This document shows, one piece after another, positions 12,895 through 13,760 of a stretch of DNA of 13,760 nt. Source of the stretch: Candidatus Microgenomates bacterium (GTDB taxonomy: Bacteria; Patescibacteriota; Microgenomatia; Levybacterales; JACOYD01); the NCBI GenBank assembly GCA_016182055.1, contig JACOYD010000028.1:1-13760 (forward strand). The letters run 5' to 3'. Numbering within the stretch: the stretch's first letter is position 1; each line of letters begins with the position of its first letter. The notes beneath the pieces were generated by a model. That model worked only from the letters and a program-made list of their open reading frames with translations, did no database searches and was not told where the DNA came from. The position numbers and the translations under genes are program-made.

Positions 12895-13760
12895 TAGGTT
12901 CGCAGAGCACTGCGAACTGCCTCATGTTCGCTCCAGGCAACTTCACCTTTCCCATAATTCATCGATTGTTCGTGCCCCTTGCCGGTAAGTAACACCACGT
13001 CTCCCTTTTTAGCCATTTTAATAGCGGTCGTAATCGCCTCCTGCCGATCGAGAATTTTATGAATTATGAATTTTGAATTATGAATCATGGGTGATTTATT
13101 TTTTTTAAGCCTTAATTCCTGATTCCTGATTCCTGATTCAATCTCCCGTATAATTTTTTCCACCGATTCCGAACGTGGATCCTCCGCAGTAAGGATAATA
13201 ACATCGGCGTATTTGCCGGCAACTTTTCCCATCTGCGGTCTTTTTTGATAGTCTCTCTCTCCGGCACTGCCAAAAACATGAATCAGCTTGCCCTTAACAT
13301 TTTTTTTCACTGTTGATAAAACTTGCGCCAGAGCGTTTGGGGTATGGGCAAAGTCTATCATCACCATAAACGCATCATCGTAGATAACCTCCATCCTGCC
13401 AATCGGCAGGGTAAAACTGGCAATCGCTTTTTTTATCACTTGATCTTTTATTCCTAAAGTCCTTGCCGCCGCCGCCGCCGCCAAAATATTATATTTATTA
13501 AACTCTCCCACCAATTTTGTCTTAACGGGAAAGTTTTCCGAATTAACATCCGAATTATTTTTTAACCCATAAGTTATGGAGTTTTGAGTTTTGCTTGCCC
13601 GCCGAAGCCTTGGCGAAGGCGGGAGTTTTGATTTTATTATCCCGTAGGAGTTATCATCTCTATTTACCACCGCCACTTCGGCCCTTTGCAACAACTTTGC
13701 CTTAGTTTTAACATAATTTTCATAAGTTTTGTGATAATCAAGATGTTCGTTGGTAACATT
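12894..13760 (-). CDS. murE: UDP-MurNAc-L-Ala-D-Glu diaminopimelate/lysine ligase, C-terminal part
   Basis: The C-terminal 288 residues of MurE, which adds the third stem residue to UDP-MurNAc-L-Ala-D-Glu; the N-terminal part lies beyond 13760. The frame is open to the window edge, so the TTG at 13694 is internal. Visible motifs are TNEHLDYHKTYENYVKTKAK with the lysine region, NRDD, ITYGL, IGRMEV, DFAHTPNAL, VFGSAGERDYQKRPQMG, EDPRSE and LLTGKGHE. EDPRSE is near the DNPR motif of meso-DAP-adding enzymes, and its Arg favours DAP over lysine, with low certainty. Two stretches are not family-like and coincide with DNA repeats: LPPSPRLRRASKTQ (about 13582-13625), and SGIRNQELRLKK to MIHNSKFIIHK (about 13051-13142). 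The reading frame remains open through both. murC follows after 69 nt. Confidence 0.93.
   Translation of the reverse strand, partial: NVTNEHLDYHKTYENYVKTKAKLLQRAEVAVVNRDDNSYGIIKSKLPPSPRLRRASKTQNSITYGLKNNSDVNSENFPVKTKLVGEFNKYNILAAAAAARTLGIKDQVIKKAIASFTLPIGRMEVIYDDAFMVMIDFAHTPNALAQVLSTVKKNVKGKLIHVFGSAGERDYQKRPQMGKVAGKYADVIILTAEDPRSESVEKIIREIESGIRNQELRLKKNKSPMIHNSKFIIHKILDRQEAITTAIKMAKKGDVVLLTGKGHEQSMNYGKGEVAWSEHEAVRSALRT
13059..13086. repeat. Heptamer tandem repeat inside murE (atgaatt type)
   Basis: Four consecutive 7-mers, atgaatt, atgaatt, ttgaatt and atgaatc, occupy 13059-13086, with a further similar unit just before. Read on the minus strand they encode IHNSKFIIHK. A 7-nt unit passes through all three frames, so it is open only because none of them contains a stop here. 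Confidence 0.7.
13115..13139. repeat. Heptamer tandem repeat inside murE (attcctg type)
   Basis: The exact 7-mer attcctg is repeated three times and begun a fourth time at 13115-13139. On the minus strand it encodes ESGIRNQEL, a sequence typical of repeat-derived insertions rather than of MurE. It lies 29 nt from the atgaatt repeat, and the two together make one non-family segment before the DRQEAI motif. Confidence 0.75.
13578..13631. repeat. Palindromic repeat element inside murE, flanked by 10-bp direct repeats
   Basis: The 26-nt core at 13598-13623 has outer arms cccgcc/ggcggg and inner arms gcc/ggc separated by a symmetrical gaa bubble, a strongly GC-rich hairpin in an AT-rich gene. The 10-mer ggagttttga occurs on both sides (13578-13587 and 13622-13631), with a partial third copy at 13586-13593. 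The element is translated as LPPSPRLRRASKTQ in a MurE loop. Such GC-rich mobile-looking palindromes are frequent in Patescibacteria. Confidence 0.75.

Noticed and set aside
13051..13139. CRISPR-like array
   Set aside because: The units are 7 nt and contiguous with no spacers, and they are translated in murE.
13440..13485. GCC/GCG trinucleotide run in murE (similar runs in murF near 4480 and murA near 9690)
   Set aside because: It encodes an alanine stretch in the conserved Ala-rich helix of these enzymes, and simple codon reuse explains it.
12894..13694. murE as a complete 266-residue gene starting at TTG 13694
   Set aside because: The frame stays open to 13760 and the upstream codons read TNEHLDYHKTYENYVKTKAK, a conserved MurE segment, so the gene is cut by the window edge.

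Overview
This window looks like a piece of a Patescibacteria / Candidate Phyla Radiation genome, probably Microgenomates-like. I infer that from gene content and style; no marker gene is present to prove it. The clues are a membrane-anchored MurF-like ligase, a DegT aminotransferase next to a FemAB protein, weak or absent Shine-Dalgarno sequences before several genes, ATGA stop/start overlaps, and short tandem or palindromic repeats inside genes and at gene ends. UGA is a normal stop here, used in three ATGA overlaps, so the UGA-glycine lineages (Gracilibacteria, Absconditabacteria) are unlikely.

All supported genes are on the minus strand, so the order of transcription runs from high to low coordinates. 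From 13760 down to 9092 lie murE (its N-terminal part is outside the window), murC, murB and murA, which make UDP-MurNAc and add the first and third stem residues. From 9087 to 5498 follow a sugar-1-phosphate nucleotidylyltransferase with a left-handed beta-helix domain, a HAD phosphatase-like protein, a YvcK/GlmR-family regulator and an alpha/beta hydrolase. These four are joined by overlaps or gaps of 1 to 4 nt. Next is an unusual MurF (5501-4011) in which the normal N-terminal domain is replaced by about five membrane segments. After a 50-nt AT-rich repeat come a DegT-family aminotransferase, a FemAB-family aminoacyl transferase and a D-2-hydroxyacid dehydrogenase homologue without the catalytic triad. 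A GNAT protein and the first 30 codons of a cyclase-family protein end the window.

The cluster reads as one peptidoglycan-precursor operon. It has a UDP-sugar supply step (nucleotidyltransferase), a likely UDP-GlcNAc-sensing regulator (GlmR), cytoplasmic UDP-MurNAc-peptide assembly (MurA, B, C, E, F) and a possible cross-bridge or side-chain amino acid step (FemAB). murD, mraY, murG, ddl and the fts genes are not in the window.

The most unusual items are the membrane-domain MurF, the catalytically degenerate dehydrogenase, the repeat elements absorbed in frame into murE, and a pseudoknot-like pair of interleaved inverted repeats at 191-269. The non-coding stretches are 92-281 (interleaved inverted repeats plus a short UGA-interrupted reading frame), 3961-4010 (AT-rich inverted repeat) and 12825-12893 (octamer repeats). 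I saw no tRNA, rRNA, CRISPR array, transposase or convincing GC-rich intrinsic terminator.
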